Positions 1 to 7,579 of a stretch of DNA of 25,854 nucleotides are shown here, piece by piece (within the stretch, counting starts at the first letter, position 1; each line of letters begins with the position of its first letter). Under the pieces are notes generated by a model. The model was not told where the DNA came from and made no database searches. It saw only the letters and a program-made list of their open reading frames with translations. The position numbers were made by a program, and so were the translations under genes. Source of the DNA: Desulfurococcales archaeon (GTDB lineage: Archaea > Thermoproteota > Thermoprotei_A > Sulfolobales > WAQK01); the NCBI GenBank assembly GCA_027016915.1, contig JALURJ010000209.1, positions 1 through 25,854 on the forward strand, in the 5' to 3' direction.

Positions 1-1
1 T

Positions 2-1282
2 ATTGCGCGGATTAAGGCCTACCAGGTTGATAATGGCGGGAACAGGGATCTTGATCCCCTAGACTTCGCCGACCTCCCCGACAATGTTAAGGTTAAGGTA
101 AAGGATGAGGTTGCAACAAACATACTCGGAGCTCTGAAGAAGAAATACGGTACCCTGAGAAACGCTTCAAGGGAACTGGGCGTCAGTGAGGCCTATCTAT
201 ACAGCTTCAACAAACATGCCCATTATTACGATAAGCTGAAGCTCGTACTAGAAGCTGTGGGCCGATCCCTCAGGACAACCGATATTGAGTATGTGGAGTA
301 TCGTAACGGATTTAGGCATAGGATCCCTGAGTTCAACGCTGATTTCGGGTACCTTATAGGCTACATGCTGGGGGACGGCACAGTATATATGCACAGGGAG
401 CTGAACAAGGGGTACATCAGGATATCCGTAAAGGACAGTGAAACAGCTCGGTATCTAGTAATTCTCATGGAGAAGCTTTTCGGGCGAAAACCGACTGTAG
501 TGAAGGATAGGCGGGCCGGGGTCATAGATATAACGTTTAACTCCATAGTGCTGGCGAGAATACTTCACGCACTAGGCGTGAGGAAGCCTAAGGCCAAGGC
601 GTCCATACATCCGCTACTAACGAGTCTTGGAGACGGCTTTCTCTCGATGCTCATAGCTGGCCTCATAGACTCTGATGGATCCTATATAATTAGGAAAGCC
701 GGGAACAAAGCTGGGGTCAGGGTAAGTATAGAGTTTAACACTACTAGTAAAGACCTTGCATATAAGCTACACATGTTGTTGCTCAGAATGGGCATATTTA
801 GCAGGATAAGAACCAGGAAGCCCAAAGCTGCGGAGCTTAGAAACCGTAAAGTTAGGGGTAAATTCGTGAAATATGTGGTTACCATAGCTGACCGAGAGAG
901 TATCAAGAAGTACGCTCAGAACATTTCATCCCCGTTAGAGAGGAACAGAAGAATCCTAGAAGAGATGGCCAGACTAGCGAAGGGGAAACTGCTAGACACA
1001 GTGCCGTCCGTTCTGGTAAAAGACATACTACGAAAATACCTCAAGCACAAGGAGGCGAAAAACGCGCTTATAAGCAAAAGCGTGTCAAGAACATGGCTAA
1101 GCAAAGTTTTAGACAAAATCCCGGAGGGCAGGGATAAGGAGTACCTCGAAAAACTTGTCAGAACACCGATATTTTGGGACAGAGTGAAAACCGTCACCAT
1201 ACAACCCGGCCCCCACATAGTCTACGACCTCACCGTAGAGGGTCAGCACAACTTCGTAGCAAACTCTCTCATAGTACACAAC
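2..1282 (+). mobile_element. Intein 1 of MCM, LAGLIDADG homing endonuclease type (N-terminal part outside window)
   Basis: At least 427 residues are in view. The splice junction is VHN at 1274-1282 followed by Thr of the extein (1283), preceded by the block F-like segment VYDLTVEGQHNFVANSL. Two endonuclease motifs are intact: LIGYMLGDG near 353-380 and LIAGLIDSDG near 650-680, both with the acidic residue. A helix-turn-helix-like segment (KKYGTLRNASRELGVSEAYL, about 137-200) lies ahead of the first motif. The N-terminal splicing blocks A and B lie before base 1. The Asn plus downstream Thr chemistry is standard for inteins. The endonuclease looks undamaged, so homing is possible but unproven. 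Confidence 0.93.
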
Positions 1283-3862
1283 ACCGCGGCCGTCCTCCGC
1301 GACAAGACTACAGGTGAGTATTATCTCGAAGCAGGAGCACTTGTACTAGCGGATGGCGGCGTGGCATGCCTTCATCCCGAGACCAGGGTTTTAGCCAATA
1401 ATGAGTATGTGCGTATCAGCGAGTTGTTCCGCGAGGATGTAGCGTTTAGTGCCTCGTCTAAGGGAGAGCCTGTAGAGCTTAGCCCCGTTAGGTGTAATGT
1501 AGTGGGGGTAAGGCTAGACAGGCTGGCCGTAGAAAGCGCCATTGCCAGCATTGTGAGGAAAAAACGGTGGCGTGGGGAGCTAGTTAGGTTTGTCTTCAAG
1601 AGTGGAGCCGAACTCATGGTGACGCCGGATCATCTGCTGATAGATGCTGATACCCTGGAGTGGAGGGAGGCGGGCAGCTTCAAGGTTGGAGACAGGGTGC
1701 TCTCGCTACAGAGGATACCTGGACATAACCATGATGTGTACATCCTAGATCTAGTTCCCGGCGAGTGGACCGCCGTCGTTGAGGGCAGGGATGCCGAGCA
1801 TTTGGTAGAAATAGCTAGGAGACTGTATGGTGGTCTCTCGAACCTCCGAAAGGCTGGGTGGAAGATCTATAGGTCACGCGGCAAGCTCTACATAAACGTA
1901 GGACTACTAAGGAAGATTCTTAGAGAAACCGGGCTATACAACGAATGGAGAGCCAAGAATACAATAAGGTATTCGAGAAAGCATCGGGCAGACGCGTTAA
2001 GGGTAGCAAAGATTACACCAGAGCTAGGCTACCTCCTAGGCTTCCTCCACGGCGACGGCTATATTATTCTGAATAAGCGGAGAGGCGTGGTGAACATAGT
2101 ACAGTCGTCTAAGCATGGACGGATCATAAATAGACTAGTGGAACTCATCGGCAAAGTTGTGGGGAAAACACCTAGGATTGATGTAAGACGCCTGGACTCA
2201 ATTATAGAGGGCAGGCGGGTCCCTATAGAATACGTTACTATCAGTGTAAACTCGGTTCTCCTAGCATACATAGCTAATTATTTCCTTGGCGATGGTCTTA
2301 GAAGACTGCCTAAGCTCCCTGATGAGGCGCTTAAGGCGTTTCTGGCGGGACTGATCGATTCAGATGGCTTGATCTCTGTGAAGAAATCGAGGGTTAACGG
2401 TGGACAGTACAAGGTTATCCATGTAGATATAGTTCTGGAGAACCGCGACCAGGTCGGCACCATACCGCTGGTCCTCAGACGTTTCGATATATATTCGAGG
2501 GTTAAAAGGAGAGGGAAAGTATGGCTTATCCAGATAACCAGTAGAGAGGACGTGGCCAGACTATTGGAGGTAATAAAACCATACAGCCTCAAGGCATCTA
2601 GAATCAGCATGCCTAAGTGGGTGAAAAACATTTCATCGAGAAAGAACCGTATACCCAGAAAATTATCGGAAATACTGGCCTCCCAGCTAATAAACTGTGT
2701 CAAGCCTTCAAACCTACTTAGGTTAGGAGCTTGGGGTATACTCTACGAGGCCTCTAAGGGCAGGAGAACTCTTGCTAAAAAGTGGCTTAGAAACCTGGTG
2801 TCCAGAATAGATTTCAGCATGCTCCCGACAGAAACAAAACAACTCCTAGAGGTGGCGATCAGCGAAGACTACTATGTCGACGAAATAGTGAGAATCGAAC
2901 GTATAGAATACGAGGGACCAGTCTACGACTTATACGTACCCGGAATCCACAACTTCCTAGCCAATGGAATAATAGTCCACAATTGTATAGACGAATTTGA
3001 TAAAATGAGAAGCGAGGACAGGAGCGCTATACACGAAGCACTCGAGCAGCAAGGCGTTAGTATCGCTAAGGCTGGTATTGTGGCTAGGTTGAATGCTAGG
3101 ACTACGGTGATTGCTGCTGGTAATCCTAAGTATGGTAGGTGGTTGGGTACGAATATTGCGGAGAATATTGAGTTGCCTCCGACGATTTTGTCGAGGTTTG
3201 ACCTGATCTTCATCTTGAGGGATGAGCCTCATCCGGAGCTGGATAGGAAGCTGGCGCGTCATGTGTTGAGGGTTCACAGGGAGGCCGAGTATATGAGGCC
3301 GGAGATACCGGTGGAGCTGTTGAAGAAGTATGTGAGCTATGCTAGGAGGAACGTGTATCCTAGGATGACGGAGCGCGCGGCGGAGATAATCGAGAAGTTC
3401 TTCGTGGAGCTGAGGAAGCAGGGCCTGGTGGAGGGTAGGGGCGGCAGGATGGTCGTGGTCCCCATCACGGCGAGGCAGCTCGAGGCCCTGGTGAGGCTGG
3501 CGGAGGCGCATGCCAGGATGGCGCTGAAGCCCGAGGTCACTGAGGAGGACGCGCTGGAGGCGATAAGGCTCATGATGGTGATGATGCAGGGCGTAGGCTA
3601 CGACACAGAGACCGGGATGATAGACTCCGACATCATAAGCGTGGGCATGCCGCGGAGCAGGCAGGAGAAGCTGTACAGGCTCTCCGAACTCATCAGGACC
3701 ATGGTCGAGGAGAGCGGCGAGGACTGCGTCAAGCTCGCCGACCTCAAAGAGAGGGCCGAGACCCTGGGCATAAAGGCCGACGAGCTCCAGAGGCTCCTAA
3801 AAATGCTGAGAGGCAAGGGAGAGATCTACGAGCGCCGCTTCGAATGCTACGCACCCGTCTAG
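2..3862 (+). CDS. mcm: Replicative DNA helicase MCM with two inteins (5' end outside window)
   Basis: The frame is open from base 2, so the gene starts upstream. After removal of two inteins, the extein in view runs from the helix-2 region of the AAA+ domain (TAAVLRDKTTGEYYLEAGAL), through Walker B (CIDEFDKM, 2984-3007), the presensor-1 hairpin (SIAKAGI), sensor 1 (AAGNP) and the arginine finger region (LSRFDLIF), to a C-terminal winged helix ending at 3862. MCM forms the hexameric 3'-5' replicative helicase. The Walker A motif and N-terminal domain lie upstream and cannot be checked. The hel308 start follows 19 bases later, so the two genome-maintenance genes may be co-transcribed. Codon use changes sharply inside the C-extein (see findings). 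The family identification is secure; only splicing activity is inferred. Confidence 0.97.
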   Translation: MARIKAYQVDNGGNRDLDPLDFADLPDNVKVKVKDEVATNILGALKKKYGTLRNASRELGVSEAYLYSFNKHAHYYDKLKLVLEAVGRSLRTTDIEYVEYRNGFRHRIPEFNADFGYLIGYMLGDGTVYMHRELNKGYIRISVKDSETARYLVILMEKLFGRKPTVVKDRRAGVIDITFNSIVLARILHALGVRKPKAKASIHPLLTSLGDGFLSMLIAGLIDSDGSYIIRKAGNKAGVRVSIEFNTTSKDLAYKLHMLLLRMGIFSRIRTRKPKAAELRNRKVRGKFVKYVVTIADRESIKKYAQNISSPLERNRRILEEMARLAKGKLLDTVPSVLVKDILRKYLKHKEAKNALISKSVSRTWLSKVLDKIPEGRDKEYLEKLVRTPIFWDRVKTVTIQPGPHIVYDLTVEGQHNFVANSLIVHNTAAVLRDKTTGEYYLEAGALVLADGGVACLHPETRVLANNEYVRISELFREDVAFSASSKGEPVELSPVRCNVVGVRLDRLAVESAIASIVRKKRWRGELVRFVFKSGAELMVTPDHLLIDADTLEWREAGSFKVGDRVLSLQRIPGHNHDVYILDLVPGEWTAVVEGRDAEHLVEIARRLYGGLSNLRKAGWKIYRSRGKLYINVGLLRKILRETGLYNEWRAKNTIRYSRKHRADALRVAKITPELGYLLGFLHGDGYIILNKRRGVVNIVQSSKHGRIINRLVELIGKVVGKTPRIDVRRLDSIIEGRRVPIEYVTISVNSVLLAYIANYFLGDGLRRLPKLPDEALKAFLAGLIDSDGLISVKKSRVNGGQYKVIHVDIVLENRDQVGTIPLVLRRFDIYSRVKRRGKVWLIQITSREDVARLLEVIKPYSLKASRISMPKWVKNISSRKNRIPRKLSEILASQLINCVKPSNLLRLGAWGILYEASKGRRTLAKKWLRNLVSRIDFSMLPTETKQLLEVAISEDYYVDEIVRIERIEYEGPVYDLYVPGIHNFLANGIIVHNCIDEFDKMRSEDRSAIHEALEQQGVSIAKAGIVARLNARTTVIAAGNPKYGRWLGTNIAENIELPPTILSRFDLIFILRDEPHPELDRKLARHVLRVHREAEYMRPEIPVELLKKYVSYARRNVYPRMTERAAEIIEKFFVELRKQGLVEGRGGRMVVVPITARQLEALVRLAEAHARMALKPEVTEEDALEAIRLMMVMMQGVGYDTETGMIDSDIISVGMPRSRQEKLYRLSELIRTMVEESGEDCVKLADLKERAETLGIKADELQRLLKMLRGKGEIYERRFECYAPV
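1367..2983 (+). mobile_element. Intein 2 of MCM, complete, 539 residues, inserted at Walker B
   Basis: It begins with Cys at 1367 (CLHPETRVL, block A) after extein ...ADGGVA, and ends with VHN at 2975-2983 before Cys 2984 of the Walker B motif CIDEFDKM. Block B is visible as VTPDHLL near 1619-1640. The two LAGLIDADG motifs are LLGFLHGDG near 2033-2060 and FLAGLIDSDG near 2339-2368. Block F/G reads VYDLYVPGIHNFLANGIIVHN with one residue trimmed at either end. All splicing and endonuclease motifs are intact, so it is probably a full, active bifunctional intein. Its C-terminal blocks closely resemble those of intein 1. Without splicing the ATPase site would be disrupted. Confidence 0.96.
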
Positions 3863-3881
3863 CCCAGGGAGCTGGTAGGAG

Positions 3882-6080
3882 TTGAGGGTCGAAGAACTCC
3901 CCCTAGACCCCGAGGTAGTCGAGGCCCTGAAAAGGAGAGGCATAGAGAGTCTCTACCCGCCCCAGGAGGAGGCCATAAGGAAGGGGCTCCTCGACGGCAA
4001 GAGCCTTGTAGTAGCGGCGCCCACGGCTGCCGGCAAGACACTGATAGCCGAGCTGGCCATGGTCAGCGCGGCCCGGAGGGGGCGCAAAGCCATATACCTC
4101 GTGCCCCTCAAGGCCATAGCCTCGGAGAAGTACGCCGAGTTCAGCGAGGCATGGGCTGGCCTAGGAATACGCACAGCGGTAAGCGTGGGAGACTACGACA
4201 GCAGCGACGCGCACCTAGCCGGCTACGACGTAATCATCTCGACCTACGAGAAGATGGACTCGCTGCTCCGCCACCACGCCCCCTGGCTGGCGGACGTAGG
4301 CCTAGTAGTGGTCGACGAGATACACTACATAGACGACTCTAAGAGGGGGCCGACCCTCGAGATGCTGGTCGCACACCTGAAAAACGTTCTTCCAGAGGCC
4401 CAGCTCCTAGCCCTCAGCGCCACCATAGGCAACGTCGAGGAGCTGGCCGAGTGGCTTGGCGCCGAGCCCGTCGTCAGCGACTGGAGACCGGTGCCGCTGA
4501 AGGAGGGGGTCTACTACGGGGGCCGAATATACTACGCCGACGGCGAGGTAGAGGTCGTGACCGGGGCCACGGGCAACGCGCCCAGAGACCTGGTCAACGA
4601 CGTCCTTAGGAAGGGTGGCCAAGCCCTCATCTTCGTAAGTTCTAGGAGGAGAGCCGTGAGCCTAGCATCCCTACTAGCCGACACGGTGTCGAAGCATGCC
4701 AGTCCCCGCGAAGCAGCCGAGTACGCCGACAGGCTGAGGAGGGAGAGCGAATCTAAGGAGCTGGCCAAGCTCCTCGGCAGCCTTGTGGAGAGGGGAGTAG
4801 CCTTCCACCACGCAGGCCTCTCCTACGTCGAGCGCAGAATAGTGGAGGAGGCGTTCCGAAACACCGCGATCAAAGCAGTGGTGGCAACGCCCACCCTCGG
4901 CGCAGGCGTCAACCTCCCGGCAAGAAGGGTGATCATAGACTCGTACACCAGGTACGAGGTAGGCCTAGGCCGCATGCCCATAAAGGTCATGGAGTACAAG
5001 CAGTTCGCAGGCAGAGCTGGCAGGCCAGGCTATGACGAGGTAGGCGAAGCCATACTCATAGCGTCGAGGAGCCACGAGGTAGACGAGCTCCTAGAAAACT
5101 ACGTCCTCCAGGAGCCAGAACCCGTGTATTCAAAGATGGGGACGGGCCCGGCCGTGAGAAGCCACATCCTCGCAGCCATAGCCAGCCACGGATACAGGAC
5201 AAGGGAGGAGCTCGCCAAACTGGTGAAGCACACCCTCTACGCGAGCCAGTACGGGCCGCGCAGGCTCGTCGACCGCCTAGAAAGAACCCTCAGATACCTG
5301 ATCGAAAAAGGGTTCGTGGAGGACAGGCAGGGCATACTAACCCCCACACGGCTAGGACTAAGAGTGTCCGAACTCTACATAGACCCACGCACAGCCGAAA
5401 CCGTGCTGAAAGGGCTCAGAGCGGAGAGGCCGAAGGCAACCGCCATAGGCTACCTCCACCTAATAGCCATGACCCCCGACATGCCCAAACTCCCCATGCG
5501 GTCAGGAGACCACCGGAGGCTCGAAGCACTGCTCGACGCCCATTACCCCGAACTCGTCCTCCGCCCAGAGGACGTCGAGATCCTGGACCGTGACGACTAC
5601 CGAGACTACCTGGCCGCCCTCAAGACAGCCCTAATGCTGGCAGACTGGATCAACGAGCTCGACATGGACACACTGCTGAAAAGATACGACGTAGGCCCAG
5701 GCGACGTGAGGGCCTACGCCGAGACAGCCGCATGGCTCGCATACGCCGCGGCGGAACTCGCCAAGCTGGAGAAACCAGAGAAATACGCGGAACTGGCCAA
5801 TCTCCACCTAAGGATAAAGCACGGCGTTAAGGAGGAGCTCCTCGAGCTGGTCAGGGTGCCCGGCATAGGCAGGGTCAGGGCCCGCAGGCTCTACGACGCA
5901 GGGCTCAGAAGCATAGATGATCTCAGAAAGGCCGAGCCCGCAAAGATACTCTCCATAGCAGGCATAGGGGTGGAGACCCTCAGGAAAATCCTGGAATACG
6001 TTGGCTCGCGCAAACCCCTCCCCGAAGCCGGGCAGCCGGAAGACTCGAGGAAGAAGGGCAACCTCCTAGACTACATGTAG
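3882..6080 (+). CDS. hel308: Hel308-family superfamily 2 DNA helicase
   Basis: A 732-residue Ski2-like helicase, the usual length for archaeal Hel308, which unwinds lagging-strand-type forks in replication-coupled repair. Visible motifs: YPPQ (25-28), Walker A APTAAGKT (46-53), DEIH box (145-148), SAT (179-181), motif VI QFAGRAGRP (374-382). The ratchet-type helical region follows, then a C-terminal helix-hairpin-helix domain (about 656-708, VPGIGRVRARRL). The tail ends KKGNLLDYM, resembling a degenerate PCNA-interacting peptide. The start is TTG at 3882 with the purine-rich Shine-Dalgarno ggtaggag just before it. It lies 19 bases after mcm, and its stop is 10 bases from the stop of the convergent deacetylase gene. 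Third codon positions almost never carry T, unlike the end of mcm. Confidence 0.96.
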   Translation: MRVEELPLDPEVVEALKRRGIESLYPPQEEAIRKGLLDGKSLVVAAPTAAGKTLIAELAMVSAARRGRKAIYLVPLKAIASEKYAEFSEAWAGLGIRTAVSVGDYDSSDAHLAGYDVIISTYEKMDSLLRHHAPWLADVGLVVVDEIHYIDDSKRGPTLEMLVAHLKNVLPEAQLLALSATIGNVEELAEWLGAEPVVSDWRPVPLKEGVYYGGRIYYADGEVEVVTGATGNAPRDLVNDVLRKGGQALIFVSSRRRAVSLASLLADTVSKHASPREAAEYADRLRRESESKELAKLLGSLVERGVAFHHAGLSYVERRIVEEAFRNTAIKAVVATPTLGAGVNLPARRVIIDSYTRYEVGLGRMPIKVMEYKQFAGRAGRPGYDEVGEAILIASRSHEVDELLENYVLQEPEPVYSKMGTGPAVRSHILAAIASHGYRTREELAKLVKHTLYASQYGPRRLVDRLERTLRYLIEKGFVEDRQGILTPTRLGLRVSELYIDPRTAETVLKGLRAERPKATAIGYLHLIAMTPDMPKLPMRSGDHRRLEALLDAHYPELVLRPEDVEILDRDDYRDYLAALKTALMLADWINELDMDTLLKRYDVGPGDVRAYAETAAWLAYAAAELAKLEKPEKYAELANLHLRIKHGVKEELLELVRVPGIGRVRARRLYDAGLRSIDDLRKAEPAKILSIAGIGVETLRKILEYVGSRKPLPEAGQPEDSRKKGNLLDYM

Positions 6081-6090
6081 CCCCGGAGGG

Positions 6091-7137
6091 CTAGAGGCTC
6101 CAGAACCTAGCCAGGATCCTCCTCGCCCTCCCCACGTACTCCACGTACCTCCTCGCCCCTCTGCCCGGATGCTGCTCCCTGAAAGGAGGCTCAGCCCTGT
6201 GGCCCGAGAGGAAGTTGTACACGGCACGCGGCAACGCCGAGACATTGTAGCCCCCCTCCAGCACAGCGGCAATGCCCCGACCAGTAACCTTCCCAGCAGC
6301 CTCGAGAAGCATGCGCGAGATGCTCCAAAAGCCTTGCAGCGTGACCGAGAGGTCTGCAATGGGGTCCGCATGGTAGGAGTCGAACCCCGCCGACACAAGT
6401 ATCAGTTCAGGCCTATACTGGTCCAGTAAGGGCAAAACGATGCGCTCAAAGGCGTACTCGTAGCCGTCATCACTAGTCCCCGGGGGAAGCGGCACGGCCA
6501 CGTTAAACCCCTTGCCATCACCCTCGCCCAGCTCCTCCGGAAAACCCCGGCCCGGGAAGAAGCCCAAGGGGTCCCTGTGCAGGCTTATGTAGAGCACCGA
6601 GTCGGTGTCGTAGAAGGTATAGGCCGTCCCATCGCCGTAGTGGGCGTCGAAGTCGACAATGGCAAGACGGGACACCTGGCCCTCCACCAGGAGCTTGGCA
6701 GCCGCAATGGCTATGTTGTTGAATATGCAGAACCCGGAACCCCGCCTCGGGTAAGCGTGGTGGCCCGGAGGCCTGACAGCGGCTAAAACTATATCGTAGG
6801 CGCTGTGGAGGGCCAGCATAGCAGCCTGGATGGCCGCCCCAGCCGCGTGGACCGCAGCGTCCCAGGTGCCCTCCGATACGTAGGTGTCGGGGTCCAGCAT
6901 GGTGGTGTATCCAAGCTTCGAGTAGTTCTCGATAAGCGACACATACTCATCCTCATGGACCAGGAGCAACTCCTCCATAGATGCAGGCCTAGGCTTAACG
7001 GTGTGCACCCTGCCCCCCAGGCCTTCGAGGAGGACCCTGATCCTCTCCCTGGACTCCGGATGGCCCCTGGGCTCCTCGTGCCGCGTGAAGACGGCGTCAA
7101 TTATTACGGCGATCTTCCCCTCCCCGGCCAAAAACAT
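6091..7137 (-). CDS. Histone deacetylase / AcuC-like zinc deacylase
   Basis: 348 residues with the arginase/deacetylase fold signature. Charge-relay pair His126-His127 in RPPGHHAYP; zinc ligands Asp164 and His166 in DFDAHYGDG; third zinc ligand Asp253 in AGFDSYHADP; catalytic Tyr297 in LEGGYN. All catalytic positions expected of class II HDAC-like enzymes are present, so it should hydrolyse acyl-amide bonds. The natural substrate is not evident: in Crenarchaea it could be acetylated chromatin proteins such as Alba, acetylated polyamines, or another acyl-lysine. The start is ATG at 7137, with ggtgga directly upstream and a TATA box at 7165-7172. It is divergent from the 81-residue gene at 7220. 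Confidence 0.93.
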   Translation of the reverse strand: MFLAGEGKIAVIIDAVFTRHEEPRGHPESRERIRVLLEGLGGRVHTVKPRPASMEELLLVHEDEYVSLIENYSKLGYTTMLDPDTYVSEGTWDAAVHAAGAAIQAAMLALHSAYDIVLAAVRPPGHHAYPRRGSGFCIFNNIAIAAAKLLVEGQVSRLAIVDFDAHYGDGTAYTFYDTDSVLYISLHRDPLGFFPGRGFPEELGEGDGKGFNVAVPLPPGTSDDGYEYAFERIVLPLLDQYRPELILVSAGFDSYHADPIADLSVTLQGFWSISRMLLEAAGKVTGRGIAAVLEGGYNVSALPRAVYNFLSGHRAEPPFREQHPGRGARRYVEYVGRARRILARFWSL

Positions 7138-7164
7138 TCCACCGCTATACAGTGTTGCGGAAAG

Positions 7165-7172
7165 CTATAAAT
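7165..7172. promoter_or_regulatory. Near-symmetric TATA box shared by divergent genes
   Basis: CTATAAAT on plus reads ATTTATAG on minus. On plus it is preceded by a BRE-like GGAAAG, with a start expected near 7195 and a 25-base leader to ATG 7220. On minus it is preceded by TGAAGG, with a start near 7142 and ATG at 7137. The spacing fits about 26 bases from TATA to transcription start both ways. Bidirectional use is inferred. Confidence 0.6.
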
Positions 7173-7219
7173 CCTTCAACACATGTCAGTGAGTGGGCAA
7201 GACACAAGGGTGGTGAAAC

Positions 7220-7465
7220 ATGGCCGAGGAGACGGGTAGGCAGAGGTATGTTGTCGTGGTGGGGGACAAGGAGATAGAGATTAACGAGGAGGTGCTCAAC
7301 ATACTCCACGAGTATGTCCACACCCCCATGTCGCTGGAGAAGCTGGCTGAAAAGCTGGGCCTAGAGAACTGGGAGCAGGCATACGAGTTCATCAAGAAGG
7401 TGCCTGCCTGGATCATCTGGACTCCTCCAAGCCTCTGGAAGATAAAACGCATGGCTGAGGGCTAA
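7220..7465 (+). CDS. Conserved-looking small soluble protein, unknown function
   Basis: 81 residues, ATG start preceded by ggtggtg at a good distance, with a TATA box at 7165-7172. No family was recognised. The N-terminal third looks like two or three beta strands (YVVVVGDKEIEI). The middle looks helical (VLNILHEYVH, SLEKLAEKLGLENWEQAYEFIKKV) and could be a small winged helix or HTH-like fold. The C-terminus is rich in Trp and Pro (WIIWTPPSLWKIKRM). There is no signal peptide or membrane segment. The coding evidence is the promoter, the ribosome site and clean codon use. It shares its promoter with the deacetylase gene, so the two may be co-regulated. The function is unknown. Confidence 0.8.
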   Translation: MAEETGRQRYVVVVGDKEIEINEEVLNILHEYVHTPMSLEKLAEKLGLENWEQAYEFIKKVPAWIIWTPPSLWKIKRMAEG

Positions 7466-7478
7466 TCATCTGACAGTG

Positions 7479-7503
7479 TTTTTAACATTATAGCGGTTTT
7501 CTC
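7479..7503 (+). terminator. Possible T-tract terminator
   Basis: A run of five T at 7479-7483 and a second ttttct tract at 7497-7502 follow the stop of the 81-residue gene. Archaeal intrinsic termination uses T-rich tracts without a required hairpin. Sequence evidence only. Confidence 0.35.
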
Positions 7504-7514
7504 CGCTAGTTAAC

Positions 7515-7523
7515 AAATAAATA
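7515..7523 (+). promoter_or_regulatory. TATA box of the MoxR/DUF58 operon
   Basis: AAATAAATA centred near 7519 predicts a transcription start around 7545 and a 35-base leader. The leader contains a strong Shine-Dalgarno (gggggagg, 7564-7571) eight bases before ATG 7580. It is the only good promoter seen ahead of the six tightly spaced genes, so they are probably one transcription unit. Confidence 0.5.
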
Positions 7524-7579
7524 CCCAGCACACCATTATCGATACCAAGGATCCCCAGCGCGCGGGGGAGGCACACTAA

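Noticed and set aside
2957..3511. 184-residue minus-strand frame opposite the MCM C-extein
   Set aside because: It is rich in His, Arg, Gln and Pro with no motif, and lies opposite the well-supported MCM catalytic core. It is a shadow of MCM codon bias.
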